64,000 bases of DNA from Pukyongiella litopenaei (GTDB taxonomy: Bacteria > Pseudomonadota > Alphaproteobacteria > Rhodobacterales > Rhodobacteraceae): positions 3,162,001 through 3,226,000 of the forward strand of contig NZ_CP027665.1 in the NCBI RefSeq assembly GCF_003008555.2, read 5' to 3'. Within the stretch, counting starts at the first letter, position 1. Each line of letters begins with the position of its first letter. A program made the translations under genes and the position numbers. The notes under the pieces are model-generated. The model was given only the letters and a program-made list of their open reading frames with translations. It was not told the DNA's origin and made no database searches. Below are positions 38,223 to 46,159 of the stretch, in pieces.

Positions 38223-39461
38223 ATGGCCCGGATCATGCATCTTGCCGATGCGCGGAGCCTGCCGCTCTGGCGCAGGCCGGTTTCGCTGCTCTTCCTGACC
38301 GCTATGGCGATGCCGGTGGCGTTCTATTCGTGGTATGCGCTGCTCAACAATTTCGTGATCGAGGCCGCCGGGTTCGACGGCGCCGATATCGGCCTGCTGC
38401 ACACGGTGCGCGAGATCCCCGGCTTTCTGGCCGTGGGGGTGATCGCGATCATCATCTTCGTTCGCGAACAGGTGCTGGGGCTGGTTTCGCTGGCGATGCT
38501 GGGCGTGGCCACGGCCTTTACCGCGTGGTTCCCGTCGCTGGGCGGGCTGCTGGCGCTGACCCTGCTCAGTTCCATCGGCTTTCACTATTACGAGACGGTG
38601 AACCAGTCGCTGCAACTGCAATGGCTGCCCAAGACCCGCGCGCCCCAGATCCTGGGCTGGCTGATGGCGGCGGGATCGGCGACCACGCTGGTGGTGTTCG
38701 TGCTGATCGTCCTGATGTGGGAAACGCTGGACCTGTCCTACAACCTGGTGTTCATGGTTTCGGGCGGGTTCACCGCGCTGGTGGCGATCTTTGCATTGCT
38801 GGCCTATCCGCAATTCGAGGCGCCGCATCCGCAGGTCAAGAAGATGGTGCTGCGGCGGCGCTACTGGCTCTACTACGCGTTGCAGTTCATGGCCGGGGCG
38901 CGGCGGCAGATCTTCATGGTCTTTGCCGGGTTCATGATGGTCGAGAAATTCGGCTTCGAAGTGCATCAACTGACCAGTCTCTACCTGATCAACCTGGTTA
39001 TCAACATGGCCGTGGCACCGCTGCTGGGCCGGCTGGTGGCGCGGTATGGCGAACGGCGGACGCTGATCTGCGAATATGTGGGGCTGGCCTGCGTGTTCCT
39101 GGCCTATGGCGGCATCTACTGGTTCGGCTGGGGCGTGCTGCTGGCCGCGACGCTCTACGTGATCGACCACATCCTGTTCGGGCTGGCGCTGGCGCTGAAG
39201 ACCTATTTCCAGAAGATCGCCGACCCCGGCGACATCGCGCCCACGGCGGCTGTGGCGTTCACCATCAATCATATCGCGGCGGTGTTCCTGCCGGTCCTGC
39301 TGGGGCTGTTATGGGTGATCTCGCCCTCGGCCGTGTTCGGGCTGGCCGCGCTGATGGCACTGGTTTCGCTGGCATTGTCGCTGCTGATCCCGCGCCACCC
39401 CGAGCCCGGCAATGAAACCGTGTTCTCGCGCCCGGTGCCCTTGGCGAAACCGGCGGAATAG
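38223..39461 (+). CDS. Major facilitator superfamily transporter
   Basis: 412 residues with twelve predicted membrane segments. The central loop PQFEAPHPQVKKMVLRRRYW separates two six-helix halves, and RLVARYGERRTLICEYVGL is the MFS motif-A-like loop of the second half. The substrate is unknown. MATE follows with only three bases between, and prmA overlaps MATE, so three genes form one operon. The ATG at 38223 was kept; an ATG at 38235 is a close alternative, and neither has a strong ribosome binding site. Confidence 0.8.
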   Translation: MARIMHLADARSLPLWRRPVSLLFLTAMAMPVAFYSWYALLNNFVIEAAGFDGADIGLLHTVREIPGFLAVGVIAIIIFVREQVLGLVSLAMLGVATAFTAWFPSLGGLLALTLLSSIGFHYYETVNQSLQLQWLPKTRAPQILGWLMAAGSATTLVVFVLIVLMWETLDLSYNLVFMVSGGFTALVAIFALLAYPQFEAPHPQVKKMVLRRRYWLYYALQFMAGARRQIFMVFAGFMMVEKFGFEVHQLTSLYLINLVINMAVAPLLGRLVARYGERRTLICEYVGLACVFLAYGGIYWFGWGVLLAATLYVIDHILFGLALALKTYFQKIADPGDIAPTAAVAFTINHIAAVFLPVLLGLLWVISPSAVFGLAALMALVSLALSLLIPRHPEPGNETVFSRPVPLAKPAE

Positions 39462-39464
39462 CCG

Positions 39465-40859
39465 ATGTCGGGACGCGGCCGGTTCCTGACCGGATCGACG
39501 ATGGGCCATGTGGTGCGGATGACGCTGACCGGCGCCATGGGCATCACCTTTGTGTTCGTCGTCGATGCCGCCAACCTGTTCTGGATCTCGCTGCTGGGGG
39601 ATGCGCGGCTGGTGGCGGCGGTCGGCTTTGCCTTCGCGGTGCAGTTCTTTTCGGTGTCGTCGGGCATCGGGCTGATGATTGCCTCGACCGCGCTGATTTC
39701 GCGGTCGATCGGAGCGGGCAACCGCGCGCAGGCCCGCCGCCATGCCGGCAGCGCCATCGTCATTGCGGGATGTGCCCAGCTCACGGTGGCCACGTTGCTG
39801 GTCGTGTTCCGGCACGAGTTGCTGGCGCTGGCCGGTGCGCAGGGGGAAACCGCGGCGATGGCGGCGCGATACCTGGCGATCTCGCTGCCGTCGCTGGGGG
39901 TGATGGCCGTCGGCATGATCGCCAACGGCGCGTTGCGGGCCGAGGGCGACGGACGCCGGTCGATGCTGGTCACGCTGCTCTCCGGTGCCGTGGCGATGGT
40001 GGTCGACCCGGTGATGATCTACGGGCTGGGCTGGGGGCTGGACGGCGCCGCCTGGGGGCTGGTGATGTTCCGCTTCGTGATGACGGCGATCGCGCTGCGC
40101 TTCGCTATCTCTACCCACGACCTGATCGCGATGCCGCGCCTGGCCGGTATCGCGGACAGCCTGCGCCCCTTTCTCACCATCGCGCTGCCGGCGATCCTGA
40201 CCCAGCTCGCCACCCCGGCGGGGGGCTACATGCTGACCGGCGTGATGGCGCAATATGGCGACGATGCGATGGCCGGCTGGGCGGTGGTCGGGCGGCTGCT
40301 GGTGGTGGCCTTTGGCGGCATCTTTTCGCTGGCCGGCGCGATCGGCGGCATCTTCGGGCAGAATTTCGGCGCCTGCGACTACGGGCGGGTGCGGCAGACC
40401 TACCGCGATGCGCTGATCTTCGGGCTCGCCTATGTGCTGGTCACATGGGCGGTGCTGGCGCTGGCCGGGCGCGCCGTGGTCGACGCCTTTGCGTTGTCGC
40501 CCGAGGGGGCGGGGGTGGTGCTGGCCTTTACCCATGTCGCCGCCGGCGGGTTCCTGTTCACCGCCGGGCTCTATGTCGCCAATTCGGCCTTCAACGCCAT
40601 GGGCAAACCGGTGCGCGCCACGATGATGAACTGGCTGCGCGAAGGCGCGCTGACGCTGCCGTTTGCCCTGCTGCTGTCGGGCTGGTTCGGGGCCACCGGC
40701 GTGGTCTATGCACAGGCGGCCACCGGCATCGCGGCGGGGCTGCTGGCCGGGGCCTGGGGCTGGTATTTCGTGCGCGGGCTGGACCGGCGGATGGTGCCGC
40801 CGCTTGACCTCGAACCGCCGCGCCCCTACGCCAATGCCGACCGTTTCCGGAGACGCTGA
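39465..40859 (+). CDS. MATE family efflux transporter
   Basis: 464 residues and about twelve membrane helices in two homologous halves. GAMGITFVFVVDAANLFWISLLGD and later GGIFGQNFGACDYGRVRQTY fit the MatE domain (the second is the conserved 'GQN-GA' loop). It would export organic cations or drugs in exchange for Na+ or H+. The gene lies between an MFS transporter and prmA, sharing TGATG with prmA. It may belong to the DinF-like branch, but no specific substrate is indicated. Confidence 0.85.
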   Translation: MSGRGRFLTGSTMGHVVRMTLTGAMGITFVFVVDAANLFWISLLGDARLVAAVGFAFAVQFFSVSSGIGLMIASTALISRSIGAGNRAQARRHAGSAIVIAGCAQLTVATLLVVFRHELLALAGAQGETAAMAARYLAISLPSLGVMAVGMIANGALRAEGDGRRSMLVTLLSGAVAMVVDPVMIYGLGWGLDGAAWGLVMFRFVMTAIALRFAISTHDLIAMPRLAGIADSLRPFLTIALPAILTQLATPAGGYMLTGVMAQYGDDAMAGWAVVGRLLVVAFGGIFSLAGAIGGIFGQNFGACDYGRVRQTYRDALIFGLAYVLVTWAVLALAGRAVVDAFALSPEGAGVVLAFTHVAAGGFLFTAGLYVANSAFNAMGKPVRATMMNWLREGALTLPFALLLSGWFGATGVVYAQAATGIAAGLLAGAWGWYFVRGLDRRMVPPLDLEPPRPYANADRFRRR

Positions 40860-41728
40860 TGCCCACCTATACCGCACTGACCACCCTGACCGGCAGATCC
40901 CAGGCCGAGGCGCTGGGCGCGGCGATGGAACGGCTCGACCCGGAACCGACCGGCATCGGCGTGTTCGAGGTCGAGGACGGATCGGGCCTGTGGGAGGTCG
41001 GCGGCTATTTCACCGACGCCCCGGACGACGCCGCGCTGGCGCTGCTGGCGGCGGCGTTCGGCGCGAAACCCTTTGCGATATCGGAACTGCCCGAAACCGA
41101 CTGGGTGGCCCATGTGCGCCGGGGACTGGCCCCGGTCGAGGCGGGCCGGTTCTTTGTCTATGGCAGCCATGACGCCGAAAAGGTGCCTGCCGACAGGATC
41201 CCGCTGCTGATCGAGGCGGCGATGGCCTTTGGAACCGGTCATCACGGCACCACGCTGGGCTGCCTGCAGGCGCTGGACCGGCTGATCGCGGACGGGTTCG
41301 CGGCGACGCGGGTGGCCGATATCGGCTGCGGCACCGCGGTTCTGGCAATGGCCGCGGCGCGGGTCTGGGGCGGCGAGGTGATCGCCTCGGATATCGACCC
41401 GGTGGCGGTCGAGGTGGCCGAGGCCAACCTGCAGGCCAATGGCATGGGCGGCGCGGTGCGCTGTGTCGAGGCCGCCGGGTTCGGACACGAGGCGCTGGCA
41501 CGGGCCGCGCCCTATGATCTGATCTTTGCCAATATCCTGAAGGGGCCGCTGATCGCGTTGGCGCCGGATCTCGCCGCGCATCTGCGCCCCGGCGGTCATG
41601 CGATCCTGTCGGGTATCCTGAACGAACAGGCCGACGAGGTGGCGGCGGTCTATGCCGGGGCGGGGCTGGCCGAGGCCGGCCGCGACCGGATCGGCGAATG
41701 GACCACGCTGCTGCTGACGCGGAACTGA
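40859..41728 (+). CDS. prmA: Ribosomal protein L11 methyltransferase
   Basis: 289 residues. An N-terminal L11-recognition domain precedes the SAM fold with the PrmA signatures AFGTGHHGTTLGCLQALD, VADIGCGTAVLAMAAARV, ASDIDPVAVEVAEANLQ and FANILKGPL. It trimethylates ribosomal protein L11. The ATG overlaps the MATE stop (TGATG), so translation is coupled. There is no further gene in the operon. Confidence 0.94.
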   Translation: MPTYTALTTLTGRSQAEALGAAMERLDPEPTGIGVFEVEDGSGLWEVGGYFTDAPDDAALALLAAAFGAKPFAISELPETDWVAHVRRGLAPVEAGRFFVYGSHDAEKVPADRIPLLIEAAMAFGTGHHGTTLGCLQALDRLIADGFAATRVADIGCGTAVLAMAAARVWGGEVIASDIDPVAVEVAEANLQANGMGGAVRCVEAAGFGHEALARAAPYDLIFANILKGPLIALAPDLAAHLRPGGHAILSGILNEQADEVAAVYAGAGLAEAGRDRIGEWTTLLLTRN

Positions 41729-41858
41729 GCGCGGGCGGCGTTAACGAAACCGGCAAGAGTTGACGCGTGTTTTAGCCAACTGCCGCAATTTCGCCACAAT
41801 CGAACCGTAGTCCCTGTCGCCGTTGGTGTGTGGGGCCTGTTTTTCCCGGAGACGGTTC

Positions 41859-42182
41859 ATGTCTGGTATCGAGTCCGATTTTGACGATCGTTTGCGCCGT
41901 CTGGAGATCCGCCGCCCCGTGGCGGGCGGCCCGCTGCGCCCCGGCAACCGGCGGCCGGCCCCGCCGCTGCGGGCGGCGGCGGCGGTGCCGCTGGCCGCGT
42001 TTCTGGTGCTGTTCCTGGTGTTCAAGGGGGTCGTGATCGCGCATCTGGGTGGTGCGGCCTACGAGGCGCGGCTGGTTGCGCTCGGGCAGGGCGGCCTGCC
42101 GATGAGGATCGGCGTAGCCGTCCTGCAACCCTACCCGGTTTCGCTGCGGGTGGCGCGCGAACTGGGGCCGCTGCTGCGCTGA
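41859..42182 (+). CDS. Small single-pass membrane protein, unknown
   Basis: 107 residues from the ATG at 41859 behind CCCGGAGA. A charged N-terminus (MSGIESDFDDRLRRLEIRRP) and a proline/arginine linker precede one membrane segment (AAAVPLAAFLVLFLVFKGVVIAHL). The C-terminal domain of about 40 residues (EARLVALGQGGLPMRIGVAV) would be periplasmic. No family is recognised. It is separated from prmA by 130 bases and from the transaminase by a tandem-repeat region. Confidence 0.6.
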   Translation: MSGIESDFDDRLRRLEIRRPVAGGPLRPGNRRPAPPLRAAAAVPLAAFLVLFLVFKGVVIAHLGGAAYEARLVALGQGGLPMRIGVAVLQPYPVSLRVARELGPLLR

Positions 42183-42193
42183 ACGCGCCGGCC

Positions 42194-42263
42194 TGCCGAC
42201 CCGCTGCCGACCCGCTGCCACCCCGCTGCCACCCCGCTGCCACCCCGCTGCCACCCCGCTGCC
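42194..42263 (+). repeat. Tandem 11-bp repeat, six copies plus a partial
   Basis: Six copies of an 11-base unit start at 42194: TGCCGACCCGC twice, then TGCCACCCCGC four times, ending in TGCC. The two unit types differ at two adjacent bases. The array begins 12 bases after a stop codon in a non-coding gap and has no dyad in the unit. Confidence 0.9.
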
Positions 42264-42383
42264 GCGCGCGCCGGGGCGATTTTCGCCGGACCGATTTGCG
42301 GACTCGAACCCGCGTTGGAAACCCGCTACCAATTCGGACGGACCCCTCGGGGATCGACGACACAGCTATCGGGAGACCATCGC

Positions 42384-43766
42384 ATGACCATGCCGAATTC
42401 CACCGCCGAACTGGACCGGGCCGCACATCTGCACCCCTATACCGATGCCCGCAAGCTGGAGGCCGAGGGCCCGCGCGTGATCGACCGGGGCGACGGCGTT
42501 TTCGTGTTCGACGAGCAGGGCAACAGCTATCTCGAGGGCCTGTCGGGACTGTGGAGCGTGGGTGTCGGCTTCAACCAGCCGAGGCTGGTCGAGGCGGCGG
42601 CCGAACAGATGGCCAGGCTGCCCTATTACCACACCTTCGCGCAGAAGACCCACGGGCCGGCGGCCCGGCTGGCCGACAAGCTGGTCGAGATGACGCCTGA
42701 GGGGCTGACCCGCGTCTTCTTCACGTCGTCCGGGTCCGAGGCCAACGACACCGTGGTCAAGATGCTGTGGTATTTCAACAATGCCCGCGGCCGGCCGGAG
42801 AAGAAGAAATTCATCTCGCGGCTGGGGGGGTATCACGGGATCACCATCGCGTCCGGGTCGCTGACCGGGTTGCCGTGGAACCATACGGATTTCGACCTGC
42901 CGGCGATCCCGGTGCGTCATGTGACAAGCCCCAATGCCTGGCAGAACGCCCGCGACGGCGAGAGCGAGGCCGATTTCGCCCAGCGGCTGGCGGATGAGCT
43001 GGAGGCGGTCATCGCCGAGGAGGGGGCCGAGACCATCGCCGCCTTCATCGGCGAGCCGCTGATGGGGGCCGGCGGCGTGATCGTGCCGCCGGAAGGATAC
43101 TGGGACAAGGTGCAGGAGATCTGCCGCCGCCACGAGATCCTGATCGTGGCCGACGAGGTGATCACCGGGTTCGGCCGCACCGGCAACCTGTGGGGCTGCG
43201 ACACGTTCGGGATCAAGCCCGACGTGCTGGTGATGTCGAAGCAGCTGACATCGAGCTACATGCCGCTGGCCGCGATCGCGATCTCCGACGAGATCTATCA
43301 GGGGATCGCCGACAACAGCGCACGGCACGGCACGTTCGGGCACGGGTTCACCGCCTCGGGCCACCCCGTCGCGACCGCGGTGGCGCTGGAGAACATCGCC
43401 ATCATCGAGGAACAGGGGCTGGTGGCCAACGGCGCCGCCGTGGGAGCCGCGCTGCAGGCCGAACTGCGCCGGCGGTTCGGCGATCACCCGCTGGTGGGCG
43501 AGGTGCGCGGCACCGGCATGATCGCGGCGGTGCAGCTCTGCGCCGACCGCTCCACGCGGCGGGCGCTGGCGCCCGAGGGCAAGCTGGGCGGCTATGTGTT
43601 CGAACGGGCCCATGACCACGGGCTGATCATCCGCAACATCAAGGATGCCGTCGCCTTCTGCCCGCCCCTGATCCTGAGCGAGGCGCAGATGCACGACATG
43701 CTCGACCGGTTCGCGCTCACGCTCGACGATGCGCTGGACTGGGCGCGGGCCGAGGGGCTGGTGTAG
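42384..43766 (+). CDS. Class III omega-aminotransferase
   Basis: 460 residues from the ATG at 42384. PLP-enzyme features are the phosphate cup FFTSSGSEANDTVVKM, ILIVADEVITGFGRTG with the pyridine-nitrogen aspartate, the Schiff-base lysine in VLVMSKQLTSSYMPLAA, and GTFGHGFTASGHPVATAVAL. It transfers an amino group from an omega-amine (putrescine, beta-alanine, taurine or similar) to pyruvate or another keto acid. It is commonly annotated as an aspartate aminotransferase family protein; the true donor is not deducible. Monocistronic. Confidence 0.88.
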   Translation: MTMPNSTAELDRAAHLHPYTDARKLEAEGPRVIDRGDGVFVFDEQGNSYLEGLSGLWSVGVGFNQPRLVEAAAEQMARLPYYHTFAQKTHGPAARLADKLVEMTPEGLTRVFFTSSGSEANDTVVKMLWYFNNARGRPEKKKFISRLGGYHGITIASGSLTGLPWNHTDFDLPAIPVRHVTSPNAWQNARDGESEADFAQRLADELEAVIAEEGAETIAAFIGEPLMGAGGVIVPPEGYWDKVQEICRRHEILIVADEVITGFGRTGNLWGCDTFGIKPDVLVMSKQLTSSYMPLAAIAISDEIYQGIADNSARHGTFGHGFTASGHPVATAVALENIAIIEEQGLVANGAAVGAALQAELRRRFGDHPLVGEVRGTGMIAAVQLCADRSTRRALAPEGKLGGYVFERAHDHGLIIRNIKDAVAFCPPLILSEAQMHDMLDRFALTLDDALDWARAEGLV

Positions 43767-43850
43767 GACTTCCGGCAGATCCGGGGCGCTCATCGGCCCT
43801 TGCGGGCCACTTCGCTGGCTGCAGCGCGACGGGCGCCCCGTGATCCGGGG

Positions 43851-44186
43851 TCAGCCCGTCAGCTCATCGTAGCATTCCAGTGCCTTGGCGGCATACATCA
43901 TCGACGGGCCGCCGCCCATCTGGATCGTCATCGCCAGCACGTCGGCGAGTTCTTCGCGCGTCGCCCCGGCCTTGACCAGCGAGTCCACATGCAGCGAAAT
44001 GCAGGGTTCGCAGCGCACCGCGACGGAGATGCCGAGGGCGATGAATTCCTTGGTCTTGAAATCCAGGACCCCGCCTTCCTTGACCGCCTTGCCCAGCCCG
44101 CCAAACGCGCGGGCGGCGTCGGGGATCGCCCCGTTCAGGTTGCGCAGCCCGCCACGGGTGTCAGAGAGTTTTTCTTTCCAGCTCAT
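43851..44186 (-). CDS. AhpD-like carboxymuconolactone decarboxylase family protein
   Basis: 111 residues from the ATG at 44186 behind AAGGAAGG. The CMD/AhpD core is LDFKTKEFIALGISVAVRCEPCISLHV, with the redox CxxC (CEPC) and the nearby histidine of AhpD-type alkylhydroperoxidases, then EELADVLAMTIQMGGGPSMM. Two cysteines three apart favour a peroxidase or thiol-redox role over true decarboxylase activity. It is convergent with the aminotransferase and upstream of no obvious partner. Confidence 0.88.
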   Translation of the reverse strand: MSWKEKLSDTRGGLRNLNGAIPDAARAFGGLGKAVKEGGVLDFKTKEFIALGISVAVRCEPCISLHVDSLVKAGATREELADVLAMTIQMGGGPSMMYAAKALECYDELTG

Positions 44187-44258
44187 GGTCGCCTTCCTTG
44201 TCACGAAGTTGCTGGCCCCCCTGATCGCGCATTGTCGCGGTCCGGTCCTTGATACTTG

Positions 44259-44918
44259 TCATGTTCGTCGCCGTTCCCAGACCAGGGCCAGGTTGTTGGC
44301 GGGCATCTCGACCCGGGCCACCGGGGTCAGCCCGGCCGATCGTGCCCAGCCGGCAACCTGCCGGTCATCCTTGTAGCCGATCTCGGGGTCGCTGGCCTGC
44401 AGGGCGGCGTGAAAGGAGCGGTCGCCATCGCTTGTCAGGGCGCCGGCGCGCATGAACGGGCCATAGAGCAGGAACCGGCCATCAAGCGCCAGCGCGCGGG
44501 CCGTTTCCGCGATCACCGTTTCGGCCTCGGTGTCGCTGATCAGGTGCAGCAGGTTCACCAGCACCACCAGCGCCTTGCCCGATTGCGACGCGCTCCAGCC
44601 GGGCCGGGCCGCATCGAGCGCGAGCGGCGGCGCCACGTTGGTGAGCCCCGCATCGGCGACATGGGCCGCGATGCTGGCGCGGCGGACGGCATCGGGTTCG
44701 GTCGGTTGCCAGGTCAGGCCGGGGCGGGTGGCGGCAAAGGCCACGACATGCTGGCCGGTGCCGCTGGCCAGTTCCAGCGCCGCGCCCGTCTCGGGCGCGT
44801 AGCGGTCCAGAAGATCGCAGATCGGCGGCGCGTTGCTGGCCGCGGAGGGGGCGAAGAGCCGGTCGCCCTCCTGCGGATGGGCGAAGCTGGCGGTGGCGGG
44901 CAGGGATTTGCGGATCAT
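44259..44918 (-). CDS. DUF938 family SAM-dependent methyltransferase
   Basis: 219 residues from the ATG at 44918; the region upstream has no protein character. The DUF938 pattern is seen in SFAHPQEGDRLFAPSAASNA, the SAM motif ALELASGTGQHVVAFA, WQPTEPD and VLVNLLHLISDTEAETVI, with FLLYGPFMRAGALTSDGDRS. The function of the family is unknown; a small-molecule substrate is likely. It lies 68 bases downstream of the cysteine-rich gene on the same strand. Confidence 0.88.
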   Translation of the reverse strand: MIRKSLPATASFAHPQEGDRLFAPSAASNAPPICDLLDRYAPETGAALELASGTGQHVVAFAATRPGLTWQPTEPDAVRRASIAAHVADAGLTNVAPPLALDAARPGWSASQSGKALVVLVNLLHLISDTEAETVIAETARALALDGRFLLYGPFMRAGALTSDGDRSFHAALQASDPEIGYKDDRQVAGWARSAGLTPVARVEMPANNLALVWERRRT

Positions 44919-44986
44919 GGCCGCAGACTGCCATGACGGGAAGGGCGAGAAAAGGGCCGGGGCGACCCGGCAGCTCACTCGGCAGG

Positions 44987-45367
44987 TCACTCGGCCGCGA
45001 TCACCACCGAACAGGCGTGACAGGCGCTGTCGCCGCGCTGGCTGAACCAGCGGCAGGTGGCCCGGATCGGACAGGGCGGCCTGCGGTCGTGCAGGGGCAG
45101 GTCGTCGATGGCGAGAAAGCTCAGAACCCGGTCGATGGCCCGGCAGCGGTCGCCGGTCCAGTTGTCGCAGCCCTGTTCGGCGCAGTCGGAGGCAAAGCGC
45201 ATCCGCGCTTCGGGCGGGCCGTGGCGTGCGGCGGTTTCAACGAAAGTCCCGTCGACGGGCAGCGCGGTGCGCATGCGCTGCAGGTGGCCGTCGGGGCCCT
45301 TGACGCCCAGCAGCAGGTTTCCGTCCTCGCAGCGCGCGTTGGGGCAGGTTTTCCCGGTTTCGCACAT
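44987..45367 (-). CDS. Cysteine-rich small protein, unknown
   Basis: 126 residues with eleven cysteines: C2, C8 and C13 near the start (CETGKTCPNARC), three in DCAEQGCDNWTGDRC and five toward the end in CPIRATCRWF, SACHACS and the adjacent stretch. The spacing suggests metal or iron-sulphur binding. I recognise no named family. Its ATG is embedded in the stop of the upstream small gene (ATGA at 45364-45367), so the two are translated together. The product has no signal peptide and should be cytoplasmic. Confidence 0.7.
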   Translation of the reverse strand: MCETGKTCPNARCEDGNLLLGVKGPDGHLQRMRTALPVDGTFVETAARHGPPEARMRFASDCAEQGCDNWTGDRCRAIDRVLSFLAIDDLPLHDRRPPCPIRATCRWFSQRGDSACHACSVVIAAE

Positions 45368-45606
45368 CACCCGGTCCCCCGTCCGGCCGGTGCCGCGCCC
45401 GTCCGTGCCCCCGGAGAGCGGCACGGCGACCCGTGCGGCCGCAGGATCGACCGGTGCCAGCTATCCGGGAACGCCACCGCCACCGGCCTGCCGGCCCCGG
45501 CGCCGGCAACGTGGTCGAGAACCGCCCGATGCACGGCCCGGCGCAGGTTCGCCTCGGCATCCGGGGTCAGTTCGATGTCGCCCGTATCGACTACTATTCT
45601 GGCCAT
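45367..45606 (-). CDS. Small protein coupled to the cysteine-rich gene, unknown
   Basis: 79 residues from the ATG at 45606. The first 60 residues are protein-like (VVDTGDIELTPDAEANLRRA, then VHRAVLDHVAGAGAGRPVAV and FPDSWHRS). The tail becomes arginine/glycine-rich and may be poorly structured. It overlaps the following gene by four bases. No family is recognised. The promoter must lie in the 195-base divergent gap shared with the membrane protein at 45802. Confidence 0.6.
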   Translation of the reverse strand: MARIVVDTGDIELTPDAEANLRRAVHRAVLDHVAGAGAGRPVAVAFPDSWHRSILRPHGSPCRSPGARTGAAPAGRGTG

Positions 45607-45801
45607 GTCCTGTCGTGCTCCCAATCCGGTTTCGCCATCTCAATGCGCTGCCGACAAATCTGGCGCGGCACCTTTAGGCTAGAACAAGGTCCGATCCGGT
45701 CCTATGCCGGTATTCCTGACCCTGCATCCGGCGTTGCCTGACCGCGGGTCATGCAACATAAAGGACGGCACGAAATGCGGACCGTGAGGAAGGAGGGGGT
45801 C

Positions 45802-46155
45802 ATGGACGAAGCACAGATACATGAAGCCGTGACGCATCACATACCGGGGTTCCTGCCCGGTGCAGATGGCAGCGACACGATGATGACCTGGGTGGCGATC
45901 GGCATGATCGGTGCGGTGATGGGCGTGGGGATCCTGTATCTCACCCTGCACGCGCTGCCCGAGAAGATGGCCCATGGGACCAACCATGCGCAATTGCAGG
46001 TGATCGGCATCCTGGCGGTGCTGGCGCTGTTCACCCATAACAACGTCTTCTGGGTGCTGGCGCTGCTGATCGCGGCGTTTCGGATGCCCGATTTCCTGAG
46101 CCCGCTGCAGCGGATCGCGGATTCGCTCGATGAGATCAAGGAACAGGGGCGCTGA
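45802..46155 (+). CDS. Small inner-membrane protein paired with HlyD-like adaptor
   Basis: 117 residues with a very strong ribosome binding site (AGGAGGGGG). A short periplasmic/cytoplasmic N-terminus precedes two to three membrane segments (WVAIGMIGAVMGVGILYLTL and LQVIGILAVLALFTHNNVFW). The end is amphipathic (LQRIADSLDEIKEQGR). The next gene, an HlyD-type adaptor, starts 4 bases after the stop. The pairing recalls E. coli YibI-YibH, a small inner-membrane protein with an HlyD-family protein, but I cannot confirm homology from sequence alone. Confidence 0.75.
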   Translation: MDEAQIHEAVTHHIPGFLPGADGSDTMMTWVAIGMIGAVMGVGILYLTLHALPEKMAHGTNHAQLQVIGILAVLALFTHNNVFWVLALLIAAFRMPDFLSPLQRIADSLDEIKEQGR

Positions 46156-46159
46156 CAGC

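Noticed and set aside
42194-42263. Possible CRISPR array
   Set aside because: Units are 11 bases, contiguous and without spacers; no cas genes in the window.
43767-43850. Terminator between the convergent transaminase and AhpD-like genes
   Set aside because: Only a five-base stem (GGCCC-TTGC-GGGCC) is clear and no T-run exists; not strong enough.
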